Source: Leuctra nigra
Taxonomy: Eukaryota; Arthropoda; Insecta; Plecoptera; Leuctridae
DNA: 64,000 nt
NCBI GenBank assembly: GCA_934045905.1
Contig: OW203768.1
Span: forward strand, 22,907,060 to 22,971,059
Direction: 5' to 3'
The notes under the pieces: generated by a model
What the model was told of the DNA's origin: nothing
The model's input: only the letters and a program-made list of their open reading frames with translations
The model's database searches: none
Part shown: in pieces, positions 21,108 to 33,700 of the stretch
How the letters are laid out: each line of letters starts with the position of its first letter
How positions within the stretch are numbered: position 1 is the stretch's first letter
Made by a program: the position numbers and the translations under genes

Positions 21108-22327
21108 CAGTGTTGGGTAGGAACGGAACGAAATAGTTCCGTTCCTAGGAACTAGTTCCTTTTCTTAGGAACTATCAGTGCTTAATTTGGGCGTAAGCCC
21201 GGGTAAGCCCGGCTTACCCACCTTTTTTGGAGGGTAAGCCGGGCTTACGCACCTTTTTATATAAATATTCTCTTAATTATTAATAACACTGTTAAATACA
21301 ACACATTTGGTCGCCCTCTACAAACTTATTTTTTCGTGGAGATAAAAATTGGTTCAAAAATTTTACAAAAAGCGAAGAAACGCACCAAATTCATTCCAGA
21401 AATTCAAAATTTTTCCGGGGCTGTGCGCCCCGGACCCGCGTTCTTCTGGGGGGCCCTCCCCCCAGGCCCCCCATTGATTCCGTAAGGTAATGCGTTTCCC
21501 ATGACATTTGTGGGGTGGGCTTACCCCAAGATAGGTACATTATGGGTTACTCTAGAGATCTTGGGCTTACCCACCTTTTCTAATACAAATTAACCACTGG
21601 GAACTATGGACCGTCTTAGTTCCTTTTTTCTAGGGAGGAACTATGTAACGGTTTAGTTCCTTTTTTTGAGGAACTGTAACGATTTTTGCTAAGTTCCTTT
21701 TTTTAAACTTGACTGTACTTTTACTCCGAAAACTGCACTCTCTAAGCCAGATATTTGTTTAATTCTGTCAGAAGTCAGCTATTATAATTTGGCATCTAAA
21801 AATAATTCAAACCAGTCGTCACCTACCCTAACATAATCAATGGACATCTATCTACCTGTAGTCGTGTGGCCAACCCTTCAGACCAAACTTCATTCCTAGT
21901 AATGACAGTACAGTGCGCAGGCACACAGATGTCAGATTTCAGATCGTCGTCTTTTTAGCTTTTACTTTGTTTCCTTCCTCACATTTCTTTTCCGATCACT
22001 GTGTATGACACATCACATCGCCACTGAATTTTTAGTTTTTACGAATCTTTACATCTCTCATAATCTTTTCAAATCTGCTGTGATACAGTGATTCGAGTTT
22101 TAATTTTCAATTTTTAATTTGCAGATTGCAATTTTTAATGTTCCAATTAAAATTACACCTCTCTTTTAGAAGGAACTAAAAGGAACTAAGTTCCGTTTAT
22201 AAAGGAACTAGGAACGGAATAGTTCCTTTCATTATTGAAGGAACTGGAACTGGAACTAGTTTCTTTTTTCGGCGAGGAACTTGGAACTGGAACTAGTTCC
22301 TTTTCAAAAGGAACTTACCCAACACTG
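21108..22327. mobile_element. hAT-like element, family 3 copy 1 (host of a nested element)
   Basis: Ends read CAGTGTTGGGTAGGAACGG and its complement, finishing TTACCCAACACTG. The flanks are CGTACACC (21100-21107) and CATACACC (22328-22335), an 8-bp duplication with one mismatch. The body is rich in reiterated GGAACTAGTTCC words. It is interrupted by another hAT at 21176-21599. A shorter relative with the same ends lies at 28348-28861. No transposase. Confidence 0.85.
21176..21599. mobile_element. hAT-like element, family 4, nested in family 3
   Basis: The 424-bp insertion has ends CAGTGCTTAATTTG and CAAATTAACCACTG. Perfect 8-bp duplications GGAACTAT (21168-21175 and 21600-21607) are taken from the host element's own repeat. 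The interior has GC-rich CGGGGCTGTGCGCCCCGG, a foldback also seen in the family 1 interior. Confidence 0.88.
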
Positions 22328-22335
22328 CATACACC

Positions 22336-23044
22336 ACACCGCAGGAACAGAATTTATTTACATTTTTTCTTGAGACCAATTCAGAAAATATCTAGGTGGC
22401 TCTGGTTTCTAGATAAAGTCACATGCAGTTTGGTTTTCCATGTATCCTACGCGGTGATGTATCTATTAGTGTTTTACAACAAAAGTGTAACCCATTGTTG
22501 TAAAACACTACATGCAAACATGCATATATGCATGTGGAATTTATTAGAATCCAGAGCCATCCAGATAATTTCTGAATTGGTCTATTATGAATTCTGAAAT
22601 TTAGTATAGTACACCGTGGTATAGTATCAACACGAATTAAATTATTAAATATCATGGTAGCTTTTATTAATTAAAATTATTTTCGCTAAACATAGAATAA
22701 TTATTGTTCTCAAAGTTGATGGCATAGTCTCAAATAGAATTACAGATTGTTCCTGAATCTAAAATTTAGTTTAGTTTAGATTTCACACCGAATTGTTAAT
22801 GTTAAAGGAGTGGCACGCACTTTTTACTTTTATTTTTTTGATTGGAATAGGTACAAAATTCAAAACATTTAGCCTAGCATCTATATAAAAGAGTACACTC
22901 AACAAATAATAAAACAGTATGAAAGAAATGGATTGGATGAAAAAAATGTCATGGCATCATCCGATCAAGTCTATTAACTGATCGTCATCTACCTCTAGTA
23001 GGTGAGCACTGATTTCATTGATAATAACAAGGATTGATTGTCAC
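22336..23044. other. Intergenic stretch
   Basis: There is a short inverted repeat with arms near 22378-22432 and 22550-22580 and a foldback near 22465-22510 (TTTTACAACAAAAGTG type). Otherwise AT-rich with no gene signal. Confidence 0.35.
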
Positions 23045-23462
23045 CAGGGTGCGAATTGATGGGTGGATGGGGGGGGGGGATTTCTCCCCCTCTGGCATCC
23101 TCTTGTTCTCGGCTGTTTCCCAATAAAGCATCCCAGGGAGGGACAGATTTTTCCCTCCCTCTGTAAATGTAACTTTTAATCTACGCATACTGATTTCCCT
23201 TGCTGATAATGCCATTTGTCGTGATGACAAGGGCTTCAAACAGTGTACAAATCGCTTAGAAATGCACAAATTCAATCTAGAATTTCAAAATTTCCCGGGG
23301 CTATGCACCCCGGACCCACATGGTACTGGGGGGCCCTCCCCCCCAGATCCCCCATTGTGTTCGTGGGCCATCGTATTTTTTTGCCTTTGCTTCATTTCCC
23401 AACATTCTCTGATTATATATTTTTCCTATCCCCTCTCTGAAAATTGAACAATTCGCACCCTG
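23045..23462. mobile_element. Non-autonomous hAT element, family 1 copy 2
   Basis: The 418-bp element has the same CAGGGTGCGAATTG ends as 2085-2653. Perfect 8-bp duplications ATTGTCAC lie at 23037-23044 and 23463-23470. It is shorter than the first copy, mainly through internal deletion. Confidence 0.9.
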
Positions 23463-23470
23463 ATTGTCAC

Positions 23471-24640
23471 AATGTCAAGGAACCTGACCAGCAGCCAATC
23501 CGTTTTGTTCAAATACCGTTTTATGATGTGTTAGGTGTCTGTATACCCATACCTACTTCAGATTTTCTTTTTTCTAAACAGTAGATATTCTCCATTTCTT
23601 TTTTGATGCCCTTGTCTTCACGCATTGCGCCAAAACTGTTTTTAGGTTTGTTTTAAAATTAATTCTATATTTATTACCTTTTTTACTTTTTTGTATTAGA
23701 TTTAAATTTGGAGGCATGCCAAATTATGAGAGATATGATTTTAAATTATCAGAGTGTGAAGGTTTAGAAAATAAAGCTAGGTGCTTGAAAATCCAGTTTT
23801 GTGGGTATATAGATAGTCTCCTGGAACGAATTGGGATTTTCATATAAAGGAATAAATTCATAAATTGTACTTAATATATTTTATTGGTAGCCAATGAATA
23901 TTTTATGTTAATAAGATCGTGCATTAAATTAACAATCTTTTAGCAAACATTTCATTCGTAACTAAAAGATATTTATATGAACTGATTTATATTTTAATTA
24001 TCTCTTTATGACACGTACTTATTTGTTTTGCAAATGCATGGACGGACGTAGCATGGTTTTCTTTGTATTCTAGGCTATTTATTTATTACAAATTCATTTT
24101 ACAAGGTTGTTTCAAATCCACATTACGTGGAAAACACTCAGTTAAGCGTTGATGAGCGAGCACCGATACGTCTCCAACCGAACCACATAATCCACATAAC
24201 CAATACTTCCCACAGAAGTGGAATGGGGATGGAAGTGCATGTTGCTCTCAGCCGAATTCAATGGAATGAATGGTTGCTAAAAACGAGGGGTTTTGAGTTT
24301 AGACCGATTTTGCCAAACTTGACTTAATATATGCTGGCAGGTAAAAATAGGGCAATAGGTACGTTATTACTGATTTTATTGCAACTTTCCAATTTATACA
24401 CTCTAGAATAATTAAAAATAACAGATCTGCATCAAACCCCCTCAAATTTAAGAAAATGTTGGTCCATATCGCCATGCAAAATTTAAACTCAATCGGAACA
24501 TTTTAATTTTCTGCCAAAGAAACTATTTTAAGCAACTGGAGGAATTAAGGTCAAACGGTGTGTGCTACAGGCCATTTTCATGTTTAAACCAATCAAAGGG
24601 CAGCGCTCAAAGTCAATAGGATTATTAAGTCAAAATGATA
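23471..24640. other. Intergenic stretch with a dispersed-repeat end
   Basis: Mostly AT-rich without a gene. Positions 24127-24180 carry the dispersed end motif GCGTTGATGAGCGAGCACC. Other copies are at about 32813-32870 (minus), 39976-40020, 43034-43085, 55532-55600, 55966-56015 and 62865-62925 (minus). Confidence 0.5.
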
Positions 24641-24732
24641 TGGCGTCATAGATCTAGATGATGACGTCATTGATCTAGATGATGACGTCATTGCTCCGGA
24701 TGATGACGTCATTTATCTTGAAGACGACGTCA
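24641..24732 (-). promoter_or_regulatory. 21-bp tandem repeat with CRE octamers at the takeout stop codon
   Basis: Three perfect TGACGTCA octamers lie at 24662-24669, 24683-24690 and 24704-24711, exactly 21 bp apart. Degenerate units at 24641-24648 and 24725-24732 extend the phase. The last unit overlaps the TGA stop codon of the takeout-like gene. TGACGTCA is the CREB/ATF palindrome. Whether it is bound, or is only a short satellite in the 3' UTR, cannot be told from sequence. Confidence 0.7.
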
Positions 24733-27700
24733 CTTGGGCGGGTAGATCTCATCGAAGGGAACTCGATCGTTGAGGAACATCGCTATCGACTTGAAAATCT
24801 CTCCTTGAGCATTTCCCATTGAAGGACCGAACTCGTCGAACAAGACTCGCCAATTGTCGTTCATCAGTTGGTTCATGGTCGTTCCTGCGCAATACAAACA
24901 CAATCATGGTCGTTCCTGCGCAACACAAACACAATCATAGTCGTTCCTGCGCAATACAAACACAATCATAGTCGTTCCTGCGCAACACAAACACAATCAT
25001 GGTCGTTCCTGCGCAACACAAACACAATCATGGTCGTTCCTGCGCAACACAAACACAATCATAGTCGTTCCTGCGCAATACAAACACAATAATGGTCGTT
25101 CCTGCGCAATACAAACACTTTCATGGTCGTTCCTGCGCAACACAAACACAATCATGGTCGTTCCTGCGCAACAAAAACACAATCATGGTTGTTCCTGCGC
25201 AACACAAACACAATCATGGTCGTTCCTGCGCAACAGAAACACAATCATGTTCATTCCTGCGCAAGACAAACACAATCATAGTCGTTCCTGCGCAATACAA
25301 ACACAATCATGGTCGTTCCTGCGCAATACAAACACTTTCATGGTCGTTCCTGCGCAACACAAGCACAATCATGGTCGGTTCTGCGCAATACAAACACAAT
25401 CATAGTCGTTCCGGCGCAATACAAACACAATCATGGTCGTTCCTGCGCAACACAAACACAATTATGGTCGTTCCTGCGCAACACAAACACAATCATAGTC
25501 GTTCCTGCGCAATACAAACACAATCATGGTCGTTCCTGCGCAATACAAACACTTTCATGGTCGTTCCTGCGCAACACAAACACAATCATGGTCGTTCCTG
25601 CGCAATACAAACACAATCATGGTCGTTCCTGCGCAACAGAAACACAATCATGTTCATTCCTGCGCAATACAAACACAATCATAGTCGTTCCTGCGCAATA
25701 CAAACACAATCATGGTCGTTCCTGCGCAATACAAACACTTTCATGGTCGTTCCTGCGCAACACAAACACAATCATGGTCGGTTCTGCGCAACACAAACAC
25801 AATCATGTTCGTTCCTGCGCAATACAAACACAATCATAGTCGTTCCTGCGCAATACAAACACAATCATGGTCGTTCCTGCGCAACAAAAACACAATCATG
25901 GTCGTTCCTGCGCAACACAAACACAATCATGGTCGTTCCTGCGCAACAGAAACACAATCATGTTCATTCCTGCGCAAGACAAACACAATCATAGTCGTTC
26001 CTGCGCAATACAAACACAATCATGGTCGTTCCTGCGCAATACAAACACTTTCATGGTCGTTCCTGCGCAACACAAGCACAATCATGGTCGGTTCTGCGCA
26101 ATACAAACACAATCATAGTCGTTCCTGCGCAATACAAACACAATCATGGTCGTTCCTGCGCAACACAAACACAATTATGGTCGTTCCTGCGCAACACAAA
26201 CACAATCATGGTCGTTCCTGCGCAACACAAACACAATCATGGTCGTTCCTGCGCAACACAAACACAATCATAGTCGTTCCTGCGCAATACAAACACAATC
26301 ATGGTCGTTCCTGCGCAACACAAACACAATCATGGTCGTTCCTGCGCAACACAAACACAATCATAGTCGTTCCTGCGCAATACAAACACAATCATGGTCG
26401 TTCCTGCGCAATACAAACACTTTCATGGTCGTTCCTGCGCAACACAAACACAATCATGGTCGTTCCTGCGCAACAAAAACACAATCATGGTCGTTCCTGC
26501 GCAACACAAACACAATCATGGTCGTTCCTGCGCAACAGAAACACAATCATGTTCATTCCTGCGCAATACAAACACAATCATAGTCGTTCCTGCGCAATAC
26601 AAACACAATCATGGTCGTTCCTGCGCAATACAAACACTTTCATGGTCGTTCCTGCGCAACACAAACACAATCATGGTCGTTCCTGCGCAACAAAAACACA
26701 ATCATGGTCGTTCCTGCGCAACACAAACACAATCATGGTCGTTCCTGCGCAACAGAAACACAATCATGTTCATTCCTGCGCAATACAAACACAATCATAG
26801 TCGTTCCTGCGCAATACAAATACAATCATGGTCGTTCCTGCGCAATACAAACACAATCATGGTCGTTCCTGCGCAACACAAACACAATCATGGTCGTTCC
26901 TGCGCAATACAAACACAATCATAGTCGTTCCTGCGCAATACAAACACAATCATGGTCGTTCCTGCGCAATACAAACACAATCATGGTCGTTCCTGCGCAA
27001 CACAAACACAATCATGGTCGTTCCTGCGCAACACAAACACAATCATGTTCGTTCCTGCGCAACACACACACACAATCATGGTTGTTCCTGAGCAACACAA
27101 ACACAATCATGTTCGTTCCTGAGCAACACAAACACAATCATGTTCGTTCCTGCGGAACACAAACACAATCAAGGTCGTTCCTGCGCAACACAAACACAAT
27201 CATGGTCTTTCCTGCGCAATACAAACAGTATAAATCACGATAATTGCAAAACTACTGCCCAATAGTTGCGTGATGGCATTTTCCTCATTTAAGTTATTAT
27301 TCTACAAAAATCTTTAAATTAAGGCTATTTTCAATAATTTTACATTCTTCCTGAGGTTTTAGGAGCAATTTAAGTCAAGTATTCAAGGATCAATACAATG
27401 TTTTCCTGTGTTATCTTATGGGGTAAAGTGGATCTACAATTAAGAATATACGGTAAGGAGCATATATTTTTTGCTAGTTGTATGATGAATTACAATAAAT
27501 TATCATTCCTATGACGTAACCCTGGAACCCCCTTAGATAATCTATAAGAATGTAATACTTTTTTTTAATATAATTTAATATTTAAATACTTATTATACTT
27601 ATTATTTTTATTATACCTATTTAATATCCTTTTAGGCTTTGATTTCAGTGGTGAACTAGCATTGTTTTCCTAGTCCAATGCTAGTTCAGCAATGTCATTG

Positions 27701-30700
27701 ATACAGCTATGACCTGGACTTCAAATTACGGTACAAGTGGTTTGTGATATTAAAATTAAGGGTCCATAACTTCATAAGGCTTGGTTCCGGTTCCGGTTGT
27801 CCTTATCAAAAAGCTATAACGGTTAAGGTTCCGATACCGGTTCTAAAATACACGGGTTCTTTTCTGTTTTCGATTCTACGTTCCCTGAGAAAAGTATAGC
27901 CTCGTCATTTAAATCAGATTGCATTGAGTGAACATACCCAAGAGTTTGTCTCCATTGAAGAGGTTGTCGAAGCTGTAGTGCGCACGCTCCGTGGTGGCCT
28001 TGGCAGTCGCTGCGCCCAGCACGGAGTACCTCTTCCCGTCCGGTTTCACCTTCAGCGTGTAGTTGCACAGCGTTGTCACGCGGAAGTTGTCTGCAACAGA
28101 GGAGTGTTTGAACTCGACGAGTGCCACGCCGTTCGATTCTCCTTCTTTTACAAGACACAGCATTTACCGCGTGTCATGACTCTGGCCCGAAGCCGCTGCA
28201 GCGAGGAGTGGAAGAGTCACGTGACATGGGGCACGCAAAGCTCTGCCCGAGCATTCATCTATCTATCTATATAAAGTAGAATGTCTGTCTGTCTATCTGT
28301 CTGTGTGTTGTTCATACATTCCTACACCCTTTGACAGATCTCAACTTCAGTGTTGGGTAGGAACGGAACGAAATAGTTCCGTTCCTAGGAAATAGTTCCT
28401 TTTCTTAGGAACTATGGAACGTCTTAGTTCCTTTTATCTAGGGAGGAACTATGGAACGGTTTAGTTCCTTTTTTTTGAGAAACTGTAACGATTATTGCAA
28501 AGTTCATTTTTTTTAAACTTGGCTGTAGTATTAACTTGGCTTTACTCCGAAAAATTTGGCATCTAAAAATAACTCATACCGAATCTTCTTATCTCTCTTA
28601 TAATCTTTTCGAATCTGCTGTGATACAATGATTCAATTTTTATTTTTTAATTTTAATTTGCAGATTGCAATTTTTAATGATCCAATTAAAATGACACCTT
28701 TCTTTAAAAAGGGACTAAAAGGAACTAAGTTCCTTTTATAAAGGAACTAGGAACGGAATAGTTCCTTTCATTATTGAAGGAACTGTAACTGGAACTAGTT
28801 CCTTTTTTCGGCGAGGAACTTATAACTGGAACTAGTTCCTTTTCAAAAGGAGCTTACACTGCTCAACTTTCACATCTTTGCCTTACCGACAAGGGCGTAT
28901 ACAGGATGAAATTTCGGCGGGGGGGGGGGGGGGGCAGACATTACTAATGTTTTGAAAAATCACAATGGTAAAAAGTGGATTCGGGGGCACAGCCCCCGAG
29001 AAAAATTTGGATCAAGGTCATTCATTAAGCAGCAGCTATTTTGGGGAATTATAAATGACAAAATATCCCAAAATTGGTCTAAGGGCCAGTCTTTCAATAC
29101 TCTGCTATCTTTTAAACGGTTGCGGGTTGATTTGGACTTTAAATTGTCATGGCAACAGCCAATGACATTCCTAAAATGACCACTAACAAACTGTTTATAG
29201 CTAATTGAGACTTTGGCAGAGTATTGAAAGACATGGCCAAGAAGTTTAAGAATTGGTAAATTTATGCAAGTCCGGGGCGCATATCCCCGGAATTTTTTGG
29301 GGAATTTTAACTCAATTCTAACCATTTTGGACATGATCTGTCTATTTTTAAGTGTTTTTTTTATACATCCCTTGCTTACCGAATGTGATGTTCGCCTTTC
29401 CACGGCCGGAGAATGGCAAGTTGAACATCTTCCCCTGCATGTCGTAGTTTCCTACCATCTCATTGCGAGGATGGAAGCAGGTGTATTTCACGACCTGGTT
29501 CTTGAAGTCGACACTGAAACCATCAACAACGCTCGATCAGTCTTGGCGAGGGATTTTCAGTGTGGAAAAACACAGAGCTTTGTTGTTTTTTTCTTGGAGG
29601 TGAGAAAAATTGAGTTTTTGGGGGAAAAAATCAAAACTATTAGGTATTTTATTGTTTCGTAATAACTTTTTATGTTCAAATTGTATATTGGAGGATTTAA
29701 ACTATATTTTGGTATCAGCATTATACTTAGGAGTGGAGAATGTAGATTTTAATGTACAGTCAATCAAAATTTTGCTGAAAGACTTTCTTTTTTGCATAGT
29801 ATGGAAAAATTAATTCGTCGTGTAGGTAGGTAAAAACAAAAAAAATGCGAAATATACGCTAAAATCAATTTTTCCCAAAATGCCCGTTTTTTCCGGAAAA
29901 AAAACGATTTCTTTCCTCAAGATTTCTTGGTTCGGAAATTTTGGAACCCTAGTCCTTGCTCGGATCATTTTGATGTTCATATGGGTACCGAGGGAAACGA
30001 ATAACTATTGCGCTACCGCAAGGAATTATTGGAACAAATGTTTTGACAGTAATGGCGGCATGTATGTATTTTACAGATTGATTACAAGCATTTCGTTCAT
30101 TATTAACGACTGAGATGGACGTAGTAAATAATGTTTTTGAAGTGAAAACATGTTCATCTTAGTTACTAGAGGGACCCGTCATGTAAAACATGACCAATGT
30201 GCACCAGTGAGTTATGCGTAAATATAAAACGACAGCAATATTTGTCAGCAGAGTGTGCGTCGTTAATACATTTGACGTCGTTGATGACCCAATCTTAACA
30301 GAAAGCGTTAAAAAATGAGGAACGAAGAAAAGCAATTTGATCATACCTATTATGGTAAAACAATTTCATATAAGTTTTCAAATTTACACCAGAGTATTCG
30401 TACTAAGTAAAAATAAGAAAAAAACAATGTATGCGCCGTAAAAAAAAATATATATATATTCATTACGTTGATACCGTGACCTGATGCCCACGGCCTTTTC
30501 TTCATTTGTTATGCTATTACATGTTATCTACGGCTTCATTTTATTATACGTTCCTCAGATGTAGGGCGGAAGTAAATTTGTTTGATTTGCGGTGCACAAT
30601 TTTGGATTGTAATCAAGCTCTATCAAGTACCGTTTCACTGATGTTAACAAATAACGTTATATTGAAGTATTCTCTTACAATAACTCATGTCACCATTACA

Positions 30701-33700
30701 AATGATTGGTTGATGTCAGAAATACTGTTCATATTGAAATGGACTTCAGCCGTTCTACCACTAATTAAAGTATAGATATTCAGTTAACAATGTAAAACTT
30801 AAACATTGGTGCTTCAAACTTTATCAACAGCAACACGAATTCGTTGTCAATACATGACTCAATACAGACCACTCTACGAAATAAGAAACGACTGAAAATG
30901 ATTAATCTAACAACATTATTTAAAAACTTCGTCGGTTAGTTGGTTTGAGGGTTACAGAACCGTGTTGATTAAATGTAGGAAGAAAATAATACGTTTGATC
31001 GTTTGCAAATTGCATCTTGAGGCCAATGTTAAAAATCTATCGGCTTTGTTTGGTTTTCATGGCCCTCTAAAATACAGATCAAATGAAATTTTTTAAAAAT
31101 TACACTTTGACGTTTCTTGGAGTAAAGAAGTTTTCTATGTAATGTCTCTTTTGAACGGTTATTATGTGTTATAGTAGATTTTTTACACACTCAAAGGGAT
31201 AAGGATTACGTTTTAGGTAAGTTATGGTTATTTCTTTACTTTGCGAAGGCAAAAGACGTATTTTTAGACACGATTGGCAATGAAAGGCCACCATTTTAAA
31301 TACAAAATAGTGCCGTTTTCAATATAATGTAAAGATTTGGACCGTTATTCTGTGTTAAAATACATTTCTTATAAACACAAAGGGATAAGGATTGCCATTT
31401 AGGTAAGTTTCAGTTATTTATTTATGCACAAAGAGCAGAAGATGTATTTTGGACATGATTTGGGCAATGTAACGTCGACCATTTTAATTTTAAATACAAC
31501 ATAGAGAGTGTGCGCGCGAAATTGAGAGGATGCGCGCGCAGGCGTTCCTGACACACAGACAGAACTGCGTAACTATAGGCAGCGTGTTTAGACAACAGAT
31601 GGCACTGCAAAAGTACAGACAGAGCCACCTAATCTGTGGGAAGGAAGCTTACCTTTTGGCAAGGCGTCCAAGTCGCTGCAGTTATATGTTATGTTGCTGC
31701 ACATATTACGCATTATCAATTCTTAAAATTTACACAAGTTTATCTAATGATTATTCGCCTACAAAATATTAACAACAAAGTGTTCACAATTTCACTAAAT
31801 CTGATCACAATATTAATTTGCGCGACTAAGTTCTGATTCCGAAATATTTTGAGTACATTTGTTGACATCTGATCGGTTGCTAGGTCACGGCCAATGAGAA
31901 ATAAAACAGTTGACGATCTTCCCACAAATGTTGCTAATTTCTCTCACTCGTGGCGAACACTCGGTGCCTATAAGTAAGATTTCAATTTGGAAAAACTTTA
32001 GCTAACTAGGTACCTATGTTTTCACATAAATCTACCTACTTGGCACATTTCAAACAACTTCAGACCTTCAGCCAAGGATAATAAAATATAGGTGAAACAT
32101 ATTTTACTACCTTTGACCTTCAGCAAACAATTTCTTCACCTCATCGAATAGCCAAATGCTCTGAAAGCCATTGAATGAATAAATGGTCGTATCCATTTAA
32201 CTCCATTGCAAATCACTTGAACAAAGGCGAGAAGCGTATAAAAACGCACATTTCGGCCACTGGATCTGGGTGTCACGTCCCGCAATGTTTTTGGCCACCT
32301 CACCGGTCATCCTCGTAGCGTATACGATTATGATTGAGCGAGCGAAGCGGTTTTTTGGCACGGACCTCTTTATTATTCTGTAATTTTTTTCTGTTACTGG
32401 AGCTATACGTACATGTATCCTGCAGGTCACAGTTTTAATCCGATCGATCTGAAATTTTGCACACTTGTACGGACCATCTCTGAGCGTTGCAGACCTTTTT
32501 TTAAAATCCGTTGATTAGGCCGAATCCGGGATTTTAAAGTTATAGAATTACTACCCTGGACCCTTACCTAATATCGCCAATATTTTAGTAGCACCGTGTT
32601 ACTGTAGCACGATCGGCTAGTTGCCATGGCGACAATGCTAATTCTTATGACTAAAACTTTTAAAACAAAAGTTGTGCTACAGTAACACGGTGCTTCTGAA
32701 ATATGGCGATATTAGGTAAGGGTCCTGGGTCATTGTGTTGGTTGACAACCTACCCTAGCGAGAGTTACATCTACCCAAGACAGGTAGTTGCTGGTGGATT
32801 GTTTGGTTTTGGGTGTTCCATTTCGGTGCTCGCTCATCAACGCATTTTTCTGAGCGTTTTCCTAGTTATGAATTATGGAGGTATGATTATGAATGACTCA
32901 CTCGTATTCTTCCAGAACGACCTTCGACATTCCCAGGACCTGCAAGTCGGTGAAGGTCGTGGCGATTTTGAACGCGCCGGAGTTCGAACTCAGGCTCAGT
33001 TTCTTGATGAAAAATGGATCCAAGTTGGGAAGGTTGTACTTCGGATCGCCTGGAATCAAGTCAGATCATGAAAATTACATTTATATGTTACCTACTTCAG
33101 AAGGACGGAAGTCCATTTGCCCTATATTGCGTTGCACACTTTTGGAATGATGCTATTGTATTGTATTGTATTGTATTGTAATGTATTTTATTATCATCCC
33201 GTGGACAAGTACATAATACATGTATGGGTATCGTCAGTTGTTGAGTAAGATATAAGATATAAGAATGTATGTACAAGTTATAACAAAGTCAGAAATATTT
33301 ACAAGTCAAAACATTGACAGTTTTATGTACAGTTAAAAATAAAACTAATAAATATTAATAATAATAAAACTAACATAGAAAGATAAATAAAACTAATACT
33401 AATAGAACTATAGATGATGGTACAAGATGATATTGACACTGAATGTCAATATCAATACTATCAATATCAATATCAATATCAATATCAATACTGAATTGAT
33501 CAATGACTGTTGTCAACAATTTCAGTTATATTGAAGTATTCTCTTACACGATGATGTCACCATACACAAATTAATGGATGCAGAATTACTGGTTTATGAG
33601 CTCACCTCAAGAATCATTGAAATGGACTTCCCAGCCTTCTATACCTGTGACGTACACCCATCAAATCATAAAACGGTATTTGAACAGATTATGGCTGCTG

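Noticed and set aside
24868..27230. CRISPR array
   Set aside because: Units are contiguous, lack unique spacers, are 31 bp with no repeat-spacer alternation and lie in a eukaryotic intron.
24868..27243. Overlapping plus-strand open frames of up to 362 codons
   Set aside because: They come from the 31-bp repeat, which lacks plus-strand stops in all frames and cycles frame every three units. The biology here is on the minus strand.
28960..29403. 147-codon minus-strand frame overlapping takeout exon 4
   Set aside because: It is in a different frame from exon 4 and runs through repeat-derived intron sequence.
32197..32430. Minus-strand frame in takeout intron 3
   Set aside because: No start context, no recognised domain, and part of it coincides with a dispersed repeat block.
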